Source of the DNA: Bdellovibrionales bacterium
GTDB taxonomy: Bacteria > Bdellovibrionota > Bdellovibrionia > Bdellovibrionales > JAMPXM01
Reading direction: 5' to 3'
DNA: 64,000 nt
Assembly (NCBI GenBank): GCA_005808505.1
Contig: SYLX01000070.1
Location: 1-64,000, forward strand
The translations under genes and the position numbers were made by a program. Positions within the stretch are counted from its first letter, which is position 1. Each line of letters begins with the position of its first letter. Of this stretch, positions 24,556 to 32,343 are shown one piece after another. Under the pieces are notes generated by a model that was given only the letters and a program-made list of their open reading frames with translations, did no database searches and had not been told where the DNA came from.

Positions 24556-24786
24556 ATGAGTGCAAAGAATCTTCCAAACACGACAAGCTGGCGCGACTTT
24601 ATCGAGGAAGGCCCAAGCGGACCCGTCGTGAAGATGACAGGCATTCCGGTTGAGAAGATCCTAAATCATCTCGAGCGTGGCTTTCAAAATCGGGAGATTC
24701 TTCTAGCTTACGCCAAGCTCACTCCTGACGAACTCGAAGCTTGTCGAGAATACCAGCTCTACGTCAGTCGCAAAGAATCTCCCTGA
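24556..24786 (+). CDS. DUF433 family protein, no toxin partner visible
   Basis: The 76-residue protein matches the DUF433 winged-helix domain: a start near SWRDFIEEGPSGPVVKMTG, then TGIPVEKILNHLERGFQNRE, ILLAYAKLTPDELEACREY. This domain is usually found as the antitoxin or DNA-binding half of a pair with a PIN-domain or DUF5615 protein. Here no downstream toxin overlaps or follows it; the next frame is a 58-residue peptide 152 bases away. I start it at the ATG at 24556, giving a compact domain, rather than at the frame start 24472. The ribosome site (TTGAAGAG) is modest. Confidence 0.7.
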   Translation: MSAKNLPNTTSWRDFIEEGPSGPVVKMTGIPVEKILNHLERGFQNREILLAYAKLTPDELEACREYQLYVSRKESP

Positions 24787-24938
24787 GTCTAAGCCGCTCT
24801 TCGGAGAACTTGATTCATTTCGATCCGAAATTTCGCTGATTCGTTTCAACCTGAAACAAAATGGCCCGGAATCGCGTCAAATATATAGCGATAAAATCCG
24901 AACTCGAACCAGTACTCTGAGTAAGAGGAGGAAGAGTT

Positions 24939-25115
24939 ATGGAAACGATCGTTCAACAGCAATCATCGAGTGTTGTTCTCGTCTTTATTCGACGCGGGTC
25001 GATTCCCACTCAGACGTCATTCTCTTCCAATCGTCACCAGCCGTCGCCGAAACCTGCAGCTCGGCCGCAACCCTCGTTGATAGAAACCGTTTTACAAATC
25101 TTATCGGTGAAGTAA
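24939..25115 (+). CDS. Small 58-residue protein
   Basis: A short frame starting METIVQQQSSSVVLVFIRR follows a near-perfect AGGAGGAAGAGTT ribosome site, which is the main evidence that it is translated. The middle is rich in Ser, Pro and Gln (SSNRHQPSPKPAARPQP), and the end is LIETVLQILSVK. It has no signal peptide or membrane helix. The gene lies between the DUF433 protein and the tandem secreted pair on the same strand. I know no homologue. Alternatively this could be a leader peptide or chance frame. Confidence 0.5.
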   Translation: METIVQQQSSSVVLVFIRRGSIPTQTSFSSNRHQPSPKPAARPQPSLIETVLQILSVK

Positions 25116-25316
25116 TTAGCTCTCGGAAACTGCGCGCGTTGAGCTATGTCATTTACGCTCAGAGTTCCTTGATTCAATGTCACAATCTTCCCCTCAAGAA
25201 ATTCAATATTAGCTCAAAACCTGGATGAAAATCGAGTCTAACTAAACAGATTCTGGCTACATCCCGACTCCACTCACCTCACCGTTCGACCGACAGTTTA
25301 AACCGGGAGGAATACG

Positions 25317-25889
25317 ATGAAACACCTAGTACTTGGTCTCACGACGTGGCTCGTGAGTTCGTTCGCGTTTGCCGCAGGCTCTGACTTCATCAACCAAACG
25401 CGCCTGACGATCACGGGAGCAAACCCGGCGCAGACACTTGAGCGAACAGTAGAAGATCTCCAAGCTGTGTTTTACAAGTACAAACCCGCACTGGATAGCG
25501 GCACCCGTATCGTTCGTCCGCTCTTCATTGGAGGCACGCGCCGCGAACCAACCCTCAGCATGACTCTCGAAAAATGTGTTCTATTCGTATGCCAGACGGT
25601 CGATCTCAATGCGGATGTGCACATCACACCTTCGCAAGGAAGTTGCAGCCGCAACATGATTATGAAAGTGGATCTGAACCGCTCAAGCCAAATCCTAACT
25701 GATGTCTACGAATCAATTGATGTGACAGCTTGCCTGAATGGAAAGACTCTCGATCTAAATTCCGAAGCCCGTCACGCTTCGAAGTATTCAACGGGTCCGG
25801 TTCAGCAAGAAACTTTCAAAATGCTCAAAATGCAAATCGATCCGATCGTGAAAGCACTTGATGCAACTCTGCGCGAGAACGCGAAATAA
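25317..25889 (+). CDS. Secreted hypothetical protein, tandem paralogue C
   Basis: The 190-residue protein has a signal peptide (MKHLVLGLTTWLVSSFAFA-A) and GGGAGG before the ATG. Mature landmarks are AGSDFINQTRLTITGANP, a helix RTVEDLQAVFYKYKPAL, RIVRPLFIGGTRREPTLSM, CVLFVCQTVDLNADV, GSCSRNMIMKVDL, and IDVTACLNGKTLDLN. All landmarks recur in the protein at 26064-26636, which has the same length. Four Cys are conserved between the two copies, probably as two disulphides. The overall shape is an alpha/beta domain, possibly binding a lipid or protein ligand. Function unknown. Confidence 0.8.
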   Translation: MKHLVLGLTTWLVSSFAFAAGSDFINQTRLTITGANPAQTLERTVEDLQAVFYKYKPALDSGTRIVRPLFIGGTRREPTLSMTLEKCVLFVCQTVDLNADVHITPSQGSCSRNMIMKVDLNRSSQILTDVYESIDVTACLNGKTLDLNSEARHASKYSTGPVQQETFKMLKMQIDPIVKALDATLRENAK

Positions 25890-26063
25890 CTCACGATCAA
25901 GCTGAAGCACGTTATGCGATAGATTAACCAAGGCAATTGACTGGAGATCCGCTCCCAGAGCCATTTCTCTGGATCGAAGTCGAGTTTTTCCGCGCCCTGT
26001 GCGGCAATCCGTACCTTTTTAAGAAGTTCCCACTATCATGGGAGCCCTCATGGAGGATTACGG

Positions 26064-26636
26064 ATGAATCGACTTCTTCTTCCGATCGCGCTTTTACTCG
26101 CAGGATCCGTGGCCCAAGCGGCGGGATCGGATTTCATCACGCAAAAGAAACTGAAAGTCAGCGGAGCTGACCCCATCAAAACCGTCGAACGAACGACGGA
26201 TGATTTGAGAAGTGTGTTTGAAAAATATCAGCCAGCTCTCGATGCCGACACCCGCGTCGTACGTCCTCTTCAGATCAAAGGTTCGCGTCGCGAGCCGACG
26301 ATGAGCATGAGCCTTGAGAAGTGCGTGCTCTTTATTTGTCAGACAGTTGATCTCAACGCGGACATGAGCACGGAGCCGGCAAAGGGCTCTTGTGATCGGA
26401 ATTTCGTTATGAAAATTGATTTGGAACGCTCAAGCCAGCTGGTGACGGATCTTTACCAATCCATCGACGTAAAAGCGTGTCTCAAAGGGAGCTCATTGGA
26501 ACTTCGCGCGGAAGCGATACACGCACCCCGCCACGAGAGAGGCCCGCTGCAAGAAGAAGCCTTTAGACTTCTGAAAGCGCAGATTGATCCGATCATGAAG
26601 GCCTTGAACACTTCACTGAAAGAAAATGCCCAGTAG
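26064..26636 (+). CDS. Secreted hypothetical protein, tandem paralogue D
   Basis: This is the second copy of the 190-residue secreted family. It has a signal peptide (MNRLLLPIALLLAGSVAQA-A) and conserves AGSDFIT, RTTDDLRSVFEKYQPAL, RVVRPLQIKGSRREPTMSM, CVLFICQTVDLNADM, GSCDRNFVMKIDL, and IDVKACLKGSSLEL. No indel separates it from copy C, while loops such as the one after LNADM are diverged, so both copies appear to be kept by selection. GGAGGAT precedes the ATG. A seven-base hairpin without a clear T run follows at 26651-26673. Confidence 0.8.
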   Translation: MNRLLLPIALLLAGSVAQAAGSDFITQKKLKVSGADPIKTVERTTDDLRSVFEKYQPALDADTRVVRPLQIKGSRREPTMSMSLEKCVLFICQTVDLNADMSTEPAKGSCDRNFVMKIDLERSSQLVTDLYQSIDVKACLKGSSLELRAEAIHAPRHERGPLQEEAFRLLKAQIDPIMKALNTSLKENAQ

Positions 26637-26748
26637 CTTCTTCTTAGCGAAAGCGGAGTTCATCGACCTCCGCTTCGGTCTCACTAAAAGCAAGCCCATG
26701 ATCAATTGTGGAGACAATGATTGACCGATGAGTTGCAAGATTAGTTAG

Positions 26749-27669
26749 ATGGCGCTAAAAAAAATGATGAAATTGAAACGCGCCCTCCGACTTCATAGTT
26801 CGAAACACCCAAAGCTTGCTCTCAAAGATGTTCTAGGAGACGGGTATCTTCTTTCACGAAATGCCATGTATGCACGCACTCGTGAGCTAGCACTCAATTT
26901 CGGTTACCGGTTTGCTCCAGCTTGGGAAAACTATAAACGTGCATCCCTTTTTGAGTTACCGATCATTCTCAAGAAAAAAATGATTCCCTACAATGACTCG
27001 GTTCCAACGTTGATTCGATTGGTCCGCGATCACGACTTCGATGAAGACATGATCGATGTGCTTGTGAATCTGACGAGCTATCACTTCCACGAAGCGGCTC
27101 ACGGCGTATCCGACGCTGTCCTCAAACCGGTGAAGGCGAAGTCGGCGCGGGAGAAAGTGCTATCCGCCTTGCTTTGTGAGAGCTACGCAAACGCAACTGA
27201 ATCTATGGCCGTCACTTTTGTTGACGACGAGATTCAGCAGTTCTTTTTAGAACACAACTCCTATATCTACGCGACTCCGGAACGTGCCTACGAACGTCAG
27301 CAGGCTTTCGTCGCTTGGGGACCAACGGCGCTTTTCCGGATTCTTTGGTTATCCTACCTCTTCGCGAATTTTCTTGTCGATGATGTGTCGACAGAAGAAC
27401 TTGAATCGGCCCTGCAATTTGCTTTGCAGAAAGATAAAATCACGAAAAAAGATCGCGAAATGGGCGCGCAGCTTTTCGCAAACGCCTACGAGCTGAACGA
27501 AAATTTCCGTTTGAAAACGGCAAAGCTTTACATGCGTATGTTGGGCATCAAGGGCAATATTCGAAAAACTCTTGCCTTCGATTTCACGCACCTTCTCACG
27601 AACAATCGGGAATTTCGGCAAGCCTTCGATCGCTTAACCGAAATGACGGCGCTAGATCTAAAGCCTTAG
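26749..27669 (+). CDS. Hypothetical protein with zinc-metalloprotease-like HExxH motif
   Basis: The 306-residue protein has no signal peptide; it opens with a strongly basic helix (MALKKMMKLKRALRLHSSKH). Residues 110-118 read SYHFHEAAH, a perfect HExxH zinc motif, and 26 residues later comes LLCESYANATES, where E144 sits where a gluzincin third ligand would be expected. The rest is helical (TALFRILWLSYLFANFLVDD). I do not recognise the family. The motif alone could arise by chance, but His, Glu and the second Glu fall in two adjacent predicted helices, as required. The ribosome site is weak. If active, it would be a cytoplasmic peptidase of a new kind. Confidence 0.6.
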   Translation: MALKKMMKLKRALRLHSSKHPKLALKDVLGDGYLLSRNAMYARTRELALNFGYRFAPAWENYKRASLFELPIILKKKMIPYNDSVPTLIRLVRDHDFDEDMIDVLVNLTSYHFHEAAHGVSDAVLKPVKAKSAREKVLSALLCESYANATESMAVTFVDDEIQQFFLEHNSYIYATPERAYERQQAFVAWGPTALFRILWLSYLFANFLVDDVSTEELESALQFALQKDKITKKDREMGAQLFANAYELNENFRLKTAKLYMRMLGIKGNIRKTLAFDFTHLLTNNREFRQAFDRLTEMTALDLKP

Positions 27670-27945
27670 TCGTTTGTTAACGTGGCCTGAACCAAATAAT
27701 CAAAGTCTATTTACAGGTACGGGGCTGCAGACATCGCGATCCCGTCACACCTAAGAAACTCCCAAGTCTCTGAAATCTCGCCCGTTTATGACGTGCTGAA
27801 ATCGTCATTTAAGAACCTTTCAACATCACCAAAGTGCTCCCGATAAGCTCTATGTCCAGAGTTAGCCGCTCGGAACCTTCGATTGTTGGAGTCGGCGATT
27901 TTGGCGAGTCTGAAGTGACTTAAAAGTGACCCGGAGGCCTTATTC

Positions 27946-28368
27946 ATGAGACGCGCTTCAATTCTTTTAGCTGAAGATGACCTTGATCTCAGAGAAACAC
28001 TCCAAGCGCTTCTAGCAGAGTTCTACGATGTTCACGTTGCGTCTAACGGTGAACAGGCTCTCGATCTGCTCACCTCAGTGAAAATTGACCTTGTGCTCTT
28101 TGACTTCAATATTCCAAGCGCGACCGGAACCTTAAACGGCGCTCAATTGACGCGAGTTCTGTCCGACATGGAGCTTAATACTCCGGTGATTTGGTTTACC
28201 GGCGAGAGTCGAACTGAGATCGTAAAACAAGCTTGGCGGTTAGGCGTTTATGAGTATCTTGAAAAACCTTTCAACACGGCCACCCTTCTTCAGTCGATAA
28301 CGCGTGCGTTGGAGAATGGCGCAAGCGCTCTGAAAGTGCGCGATCTTCGCGTCTCTTTTCGCGAATAA
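27946..28368 (+). CDS. Single-domain response regulator (receiver)
   Basis: The 140-residue product is a CheY-like receiver domain. The acidic pair is at residues 11-12 (LLAEDDLDL), the phospho-acceptor D53 in LVLFDFNIPS, the switch Thr 85 in WFTGES, and the conserved Lys 107 in LEKPF. No output domain follows, only a 20-residue tail. Stand-alone receivers pass phosphate between kinases or bind targets such as motors. No histidine kinase is adjacent, so it is an orphan. GGAGG lies upstream of the ATG. Confidence 0.9.
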   Translation: MRRASILLAEDDLDLRETLQALLAEFYDVHVASNGEQALDLLTSVKIDLVLFDFNIPSATGTLNGAQLTRVLSDMELNTPVIWFTGESRTEIVKQAWRLGVYEYLEKPFNTATLLQSITRALENGASALKVRDLRVSFRE

Positions 28369-28435
28369 AAACCAAGAGAGTCTTTGACCAGTAACGTTGG
28401 ATCGAGCGACGCTTGGTCCAACGGAAGGACTCGCT

Positions 28436-28846
28436 ATGCTGCACGCAAAAACGACTGGTCTCTATGCAATTCTCTTAACCGTGTCCGCGTTGATTTGCTC
28501 GGCAAATGCGCTAGCTAATAAAGCGAATCAAAAAGCTCCTCCGGAGTTAGTGAACTTGGTGAGCGAGTTCGGAAAAGCCATCAAGAAAAAGGATATCAAA
28601 GCCGCAAGCGCAATGAGTCGCTTCCCGCTTCGCAATGCGGTCCATATGGATCAACCTAAGAAATCTCAGTCTGAATTCGCCTCGTCGGTCAAAGAAGGGC
28701 TACCCGGCTATTGTCATCGCGTAAATGAGCTCAAGCTCGATGAGAACGGTAAGGATTGGTATTTAGACTGCGATGGAAACATCTTCTTCTTTGGGCAAGT
28801 TGCCGGTAAATGGAAGTATCTCGGTTACGAGAACATCAACGAGTGA
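28436..28846 (+). CDS. Secreted hypothetical protein
   Basis: The start at 28436 follows GGAAGGAC. The 136-residue product has a signal peptide (MLHAKTTGLYAILLTVSAL, cleavage near ALA-N). The mature part resembles small SnoaL/DUF4440-like helical cores at its beginning (ELVNLVSEFGKAIKKKDIKAASAM) and ends in strands (DWYLDCDGNIFFFGQVAGKWKYLGY). A pair of Cys (GYCHRV and LDCDG) may form a disulphide. This resembles a secreted NTF2-fold domain, but I would not assign it. No operon partner is clear. Confidence 0.7.
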   Translation: MLHAKTTGLYAILLTVSALICSANALANKANQKAPPELVNLVSEFGKAIKKKDIKAASAMSRFPLRNAVHMDQPKKSQSEFASSVKEGLPGYCHRVNELKLDENGKDWYLDCDGNIFFFGQVAGKWKYLGYENINE

Positions 28847-29028
28847 CCAATCGCCCTTAATCGTAGCGGTCATGAGCGTCTTTTTAACGTTCTCACTGCA
28901 GCAAGTTCTTCTGCCATTGAGTCAAACGACAGCGCGAAAACTTGAAGAACCGTCACGATTCGGTTCCAATCTGAAACCTGACTCTGCCCGTGACGTTGTT
29001 ATTTAGCCGACGAAAGTGAAACTCTTCC

Positions 29029-29796
29029 ATGTGCATCGTCTACTTCGCCAAAGATTTGCATCCTGACTACCCGGTCATCGCGGCTTTCAACCGAGACGAA
29101 GATTACAACCGCGAAGCGGCGCAAGCTGACTTCTGGAAAGATGCTCCACTCGTCCTTGCCGGCCGGGACTTCTCTTCTTCTGGAACGTGGGGAGGAGTTT
29201 CGAAAAAAGGACGGTTTGGATTTCTCACGAACTATCGAAACCCAAAGCTTGTTAAGGCGCACGCAAAGAGCCGTGGGGAGCTTGTCTCGGAATTTCTAAA
29301 GGGATCCACGTCAGCGAGTGAATACTTGAGAAAAGTCGTTCAGCCTCGTCAAGATGAGTTTAACCCATTCAATCTGCTGATCGGTGATCGGAACGAGACC
29401 TGCTACTATTCGAATGTGACTAACGAGATTCAAACGCTCACGAAGGGCTTCTACGGCTTGAGCAATCATCTGCTGAATACAGATTGGATGAAGGTTCGCA
29501 TCGGTCGAGCGTGGTTTGAAAGTTACCTCAAGCAACAGCGAAAGCCCGCTCCAGAGGATTTTACCGAGCTTCTCTTAAATAGCGTTCAAGCACCAGACGA
29601 GGCTCTTCCAGATACTGGCATTGATAGGAAGATCGAGAAGCTGATCTCCCCAATCTTTATCCAAATGCCTGGCTACGGCACACGCGTGTCGTCGGTTCTG
29701 CTAATTAGCTCGACCGGTCAGATCGATTTTCTCGAGAAAACGCATGTCCCTAAAGTCAACGAGTCGATCCGGAAATTCAGATTTCAGATCGGCTGA
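29029..29796 (+). CDS. TANGO2/NRDE family protein
   Basis: The 255-residue protein begins MCIVYFAKD and has the diagnostic FNRDEDYNR block, a Gly-rich SSSGTWGGVSKKGRFGFLTN, NLLIGDRNETCYYSN and GFYGLSNHLLNTDWMKV. These are the conserved segments of the NRDE/TANGO2 family, which has an Ntn-hydrolase-like fold with Cys 2 as the candidate nucleophile. Human TANGO2 loss causes metabolic crises, and roles in haem handling and lipid metabolism have been proposed. The bacterial role is unknown. The conserved MC start supports this start despite a weak ribosome site. Confidence 0.85.
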   Translation: MCIVYFAKDLHPDYPVIAAFNRDEDYNREAAQADFWKDAPLVLAGRDFSSSGTWGGVSKKGRFGFLTNYRNPKLVKAHAKSRGELVSEFLKGSTSASEYLRKVVQPRQDEFNPFNLLIGDRNETCYYSNVTNEIQTLTKGFYGLSNHLLNTDWMKVRIGRAWFESYLKQQRKPAPEDFTELLLNSVQAPDEALPDTGIDRKIEKLISPIFIQMPGYGTRVSSVLLISSTGQIDFLEKTHVPKVNESIRKFRFQIG

Positions 29797-29801
29797 CGTT
29801 A

Positions 29802-30209
29802 TCAATTCCGCTCACAACGGCCAGACTTACAGCTGTATGGAAACGGGCAGCTTTTAAATACGTTGCATTCGACGCCGTCGCCATTACTCTTCACGCAGCG
29901 ACCGCTCTTGCAACTCGCCGGAAACGGGCAAGAATTAAAAACATCGCATTCAACACCATCACCGTTGCTCTTTACGCAGCGACCGTTCTTACAACTCGCC
30001 GGGAAGGGACAAGGCTTAAAGATGTTGCAGATCTGGCGAAGGGAGCCGGTTGAGATTTGATCCTGCTCGACGTCACTTTGCGTTTGCTCCGTATGAAGTG
30101 TTGTCTGTGCTTCCGAAACGTCACCGTCTTGTGCAAAGGCGATATTCATCGCAAGAAGCGCGATCATCACGGCCGTGCATAAGCTCAAGATCCATTTTTG
30201 ATATCCCAT
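29802..30209 (-). CDS. Secreted protein with three tandem Cys-rich repeats
   Basis: The 135-residue product has a signal peptide (MGYQKWILSLCTAVMIALL, cleavage IAFA-Q), a Gln/Thr-rich spacer, and then three 27-residue units of the form C(N/D)(I/V)F..CPFPASCK.GRCVKSNGDGVE. Each unit has four Cys. The last unit ends in CERN. The start has GGGGGAT upstream. The units are repeated at DNA level (81 bases), so the array can expand or shrink by recombination. The CPFPASC-GRC module resembles the C-terminal module at 16072-16542. A binding or protective role outside the cell is likely. Confidence 0.8.
   Translation of the reverse strand: MGYQKWILSLCTAVMIALLAMNIAFAQDGDVSEAQTTLHTEQTQSDVEQDQISTGSLRQICNIFKPCPFPASCKNGRCVKSNGDGVECDVFNSCPFPASCKSGRCVKSNGDGVECNVFKSCPFPYSCKSGRCERN
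29841..30040. repeat. Tandem 81-base repeat, about two and a half copies
   Basis: Copies begin at 29841, 29922 and 30003 and encode the Cys-rich units. The first two are the most similar in DNA sequence; the third is diverged. Confidence 0.85.
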
Positions 30210-30449
30210 TTATCCCCCGTTTAGTTACGTGTAGGTGACCGGTAGCTTCCAAAATGGCCCCGATTTTCGACTTAGAGTGGAAACGCACCTTCAGGCCCAA
30301 GGGCAAAGCAACTGAAATGCCATTCGAATCGGTAGGGCTTTGGCTCCAATCGATTCAAATTGAAACGAACGGCGCTCGATTCGCACCAGAGATGTCACTC
30401 CTACTGCCTCCTCCCTTCCGCGAAACTGAGTTTGTAGGGGGAGCACGGA

Positions 30450-32333
30450 ATGAAATCAAAACTCGCAAAAGTGACCCTGGGAATCTCGCTCTTCGCAGAG
30501 GCACTTCTTCTTCAGGGATGTGCCGGTGACTTCAAACCTGTATCGACACTGACCCTTCCTTCAAATGCAGGTCTCGATGGCGGTGGAACAACGGTCGCGG
30601 TTGACGGAAAAACTCTCTACGCCAACAACTGCGCAGCTTGCCACGGGCCGGTTGCGACTTCGACGAAGATGGGTCGAGTCGCGCAGCAAATTCAAGCCGC
30701 CCTCTCTTCGATTCCGCAGATGAAGCCAATTCAATTAACGACTAACGAAATCAGCCTGATCGCGGCAGCCCTTGCTCCTTCGCAGAATTCGGCGGCCGTA
30801 ACCCCTACCGAAGCGGCTGCAAAATACTTCCCGCTTCCGGATCGTGAGAAGGCACCTAAGAGAATTTCGCGCCTCACCCGCGATCAACTCGAGGTCACAA
30901 TCAAAACTCTTTTCTCATCCTATCCGCTTCCTTCCATAAAGAATGCGCTACCGGCTGATCCGCTCATCACTAATTATGAATACTCGGAAGTCTTGAATTT
31001 CAATGCTGCCAATTTTGCTCCTTTTAAAACTTGGCTCGATCAAGTTGTAGCTGCCGTGCGAGCAAATCCCGCAGGCCTTATCAACTGCACCTCCATGAAC
31101 AACTCGCAAACTTGTCTTCAAACTCAAGCGCGGGCTTTCCTGGTCAAAGCTTTTCGCGGCGACGTGAGTGAAGCGAAGCTAACGGAACTCACGAACTTTT
31201 ATGTTACGGCTTTTTCTAAAACGGATCTCGCGACGGCAACCGGTGATCTAGTCGATATTACTCTTAGTTCGCCGCAATTCCTCTTTCGGGAGGAGTACGA
31301 AATCTCTGCAAGCACGGCACAACTTGTTCCTGCCGAACAACTCCAGCTCCTCACGTACGGTCTCGCCGATGCTCCACCTGAGAAGCTCGCAATGAATTCG
31401 CTGAATGCGGCTAGTTACGTCAGTGCTTCAGCTCAGCCAGCTACCATCAACGCGGTTCTTTCTACACCAGAAGCTCGCGCAAAACTTTCGCGCTTCTTCC
31501 TCGCGTGGCTGGAAGTCAAAGAAGCAAGTGAGTACAACCTCGCACCCTCTCTTTTCCCTGAGTTCACTTCGCAAGTCGCGGCTTCGGCCGTGAACGAGAC
31601 AAAGAAGTTTTTAAATCACCATGTGACTCGGCCACAAATCAGCCTCAAAGACATCACGCTCGCAACTCAGTCCTTCGTAGATGCCAACCTCTCGAACATT
31701 TACGGCGTGAGTGCTGCGGATCCCATGGGCAACTCACTAGTCAACCTGAATCCGGCTGAGCGTCTCGGCATTTTCTCGCAACCTGCCGTCATTGCATCGC
31801 ACTCAGGACCTGATACGACCCGCCCGGTGAAACGAGGAGCATTCTTCGCCCGCAAGGTCATGTGCATCCCGATCGCGGGAACTCCTCCCGATGTCGACAC
31901 AACTCTGCCCGATAACCGTGCGCAAACGCTTCGCCAGAAAATCGAAGCAGCTACGAATAACTCGCGCTGCATGAGCTGTCATAGTGCGCTCAACCCGATG
32001 GGCTTTTTCCAGGAGCGCTACTCCGCAAGCGGCAAGTGGCGGACGACTGAAGACGGGCTAAACGTCGACGCACGCATTAACTTCACTTCGCTTGATGAAG
32101 GTTCGCTCCACACCGATGGTCCTGTGGAAACGATCAAAGGATTAAGCCAGTCCATGATGTTCCAACAATGTTTTATCCGTCAGATGTTTCGCTTCTATAT
32201 GGGTCGCGCCGAGACTGCGTCTGACGATCCGGTTCTTAAGGAGATGTTTCTCGCGTTTACCGCAAACGACAAGCAAGACGTTCTAGCAGCGCTCAAGACT
32301 TTGGCGAACTCTTCACGGCTCAATAATCGATAA
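30450..32333 (+). CDS. DUF1592/DUF1588-type cytochrome c lipoprotein
   Basis: The 627-residue protein has a lipoprotein signal (LAKVTLGISLFAEALLLQGC), so it is anchored by lipid. It has an N-terminal c-type haem site (NNCAACHGPVA, about residue 60), then the DUF1592-type helical core (RISRLTRDQLEVTIKTLF, SPQFLFREEYE). A DUF1588-like segment contains VKRGAFFARKVMCIPIAGTPP and a second CxxCH (CMSCHSALNPMGF), and a DUF1585-like end (QQCFIRQMFRFYMGR) closes the protein. This layout is typical of planctomycete and myxobacterial proteins found beside DUF1552, as here. The role is unknown; an oxidative attack on polymers has been suggested for the wider group. Coupled to the next gene by 10 bases. 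Confidence 0.85.
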   Translation: MKSKLAKVTLGISLFAEALLLQGCAGDFKPVSTLTLPSNAGLDGGGTTVAVDGKTLYANNCAACHGPVATSTKMGRVAQQIQAALSSIPQMKPIQLTTNEISLIAAALAPSQNSAAVTPTEAAAKYFPLPDREKAPKRISRLTRDQLEVTIKTLFSSYPLPSIKNALPADPLITNYEYSEVLNFNAANFAPFKTWLDQVVAAVRANPAGLINCTSMNNSQTCLQTQARAFLVKAFRGDVSEAKLTELTNFYVTAFSKTDLATATGDLVDITLSSPQFLFREEYEISASTAQLVPAEQLQLLTYGLADAPPEKLAMNSLNAASYVSASAQPATINAVLSTPEARAKLSRFFLAWLEVKEASEYNLAPSLFPEFTSQVAASAVNETKKFLNHHVTRPQISLKDITLATQSFVDANLSNIYGVSAADPMGNSLVNLNPAERLGIFSQPAVIASHSGPDTTRPVKRGAFFARKVMCIPIAGTPPDVDTTLPDNRAQTLRQKIEAATNNSRCMSCHSALNPMGFFQERYSASGKWRTTEDGLNVDARINFTSLDEGSLHTDGPVETIKGLSQSMMFQQCFIRQMFRFYMGRAETASDDPVLKEMFLAFTANDKQDVLAALKTLANSSRLNNR

Positions 32334-32343
32334 GGGGGCAGTT

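Noticed and set aside
30290-30420. GGGCAAAGC and CCATTCGAATCGG near a possible c-di-GMP aptamer
   Set aside because: The order and spacing of motifs do not match, and no stems enclose them.
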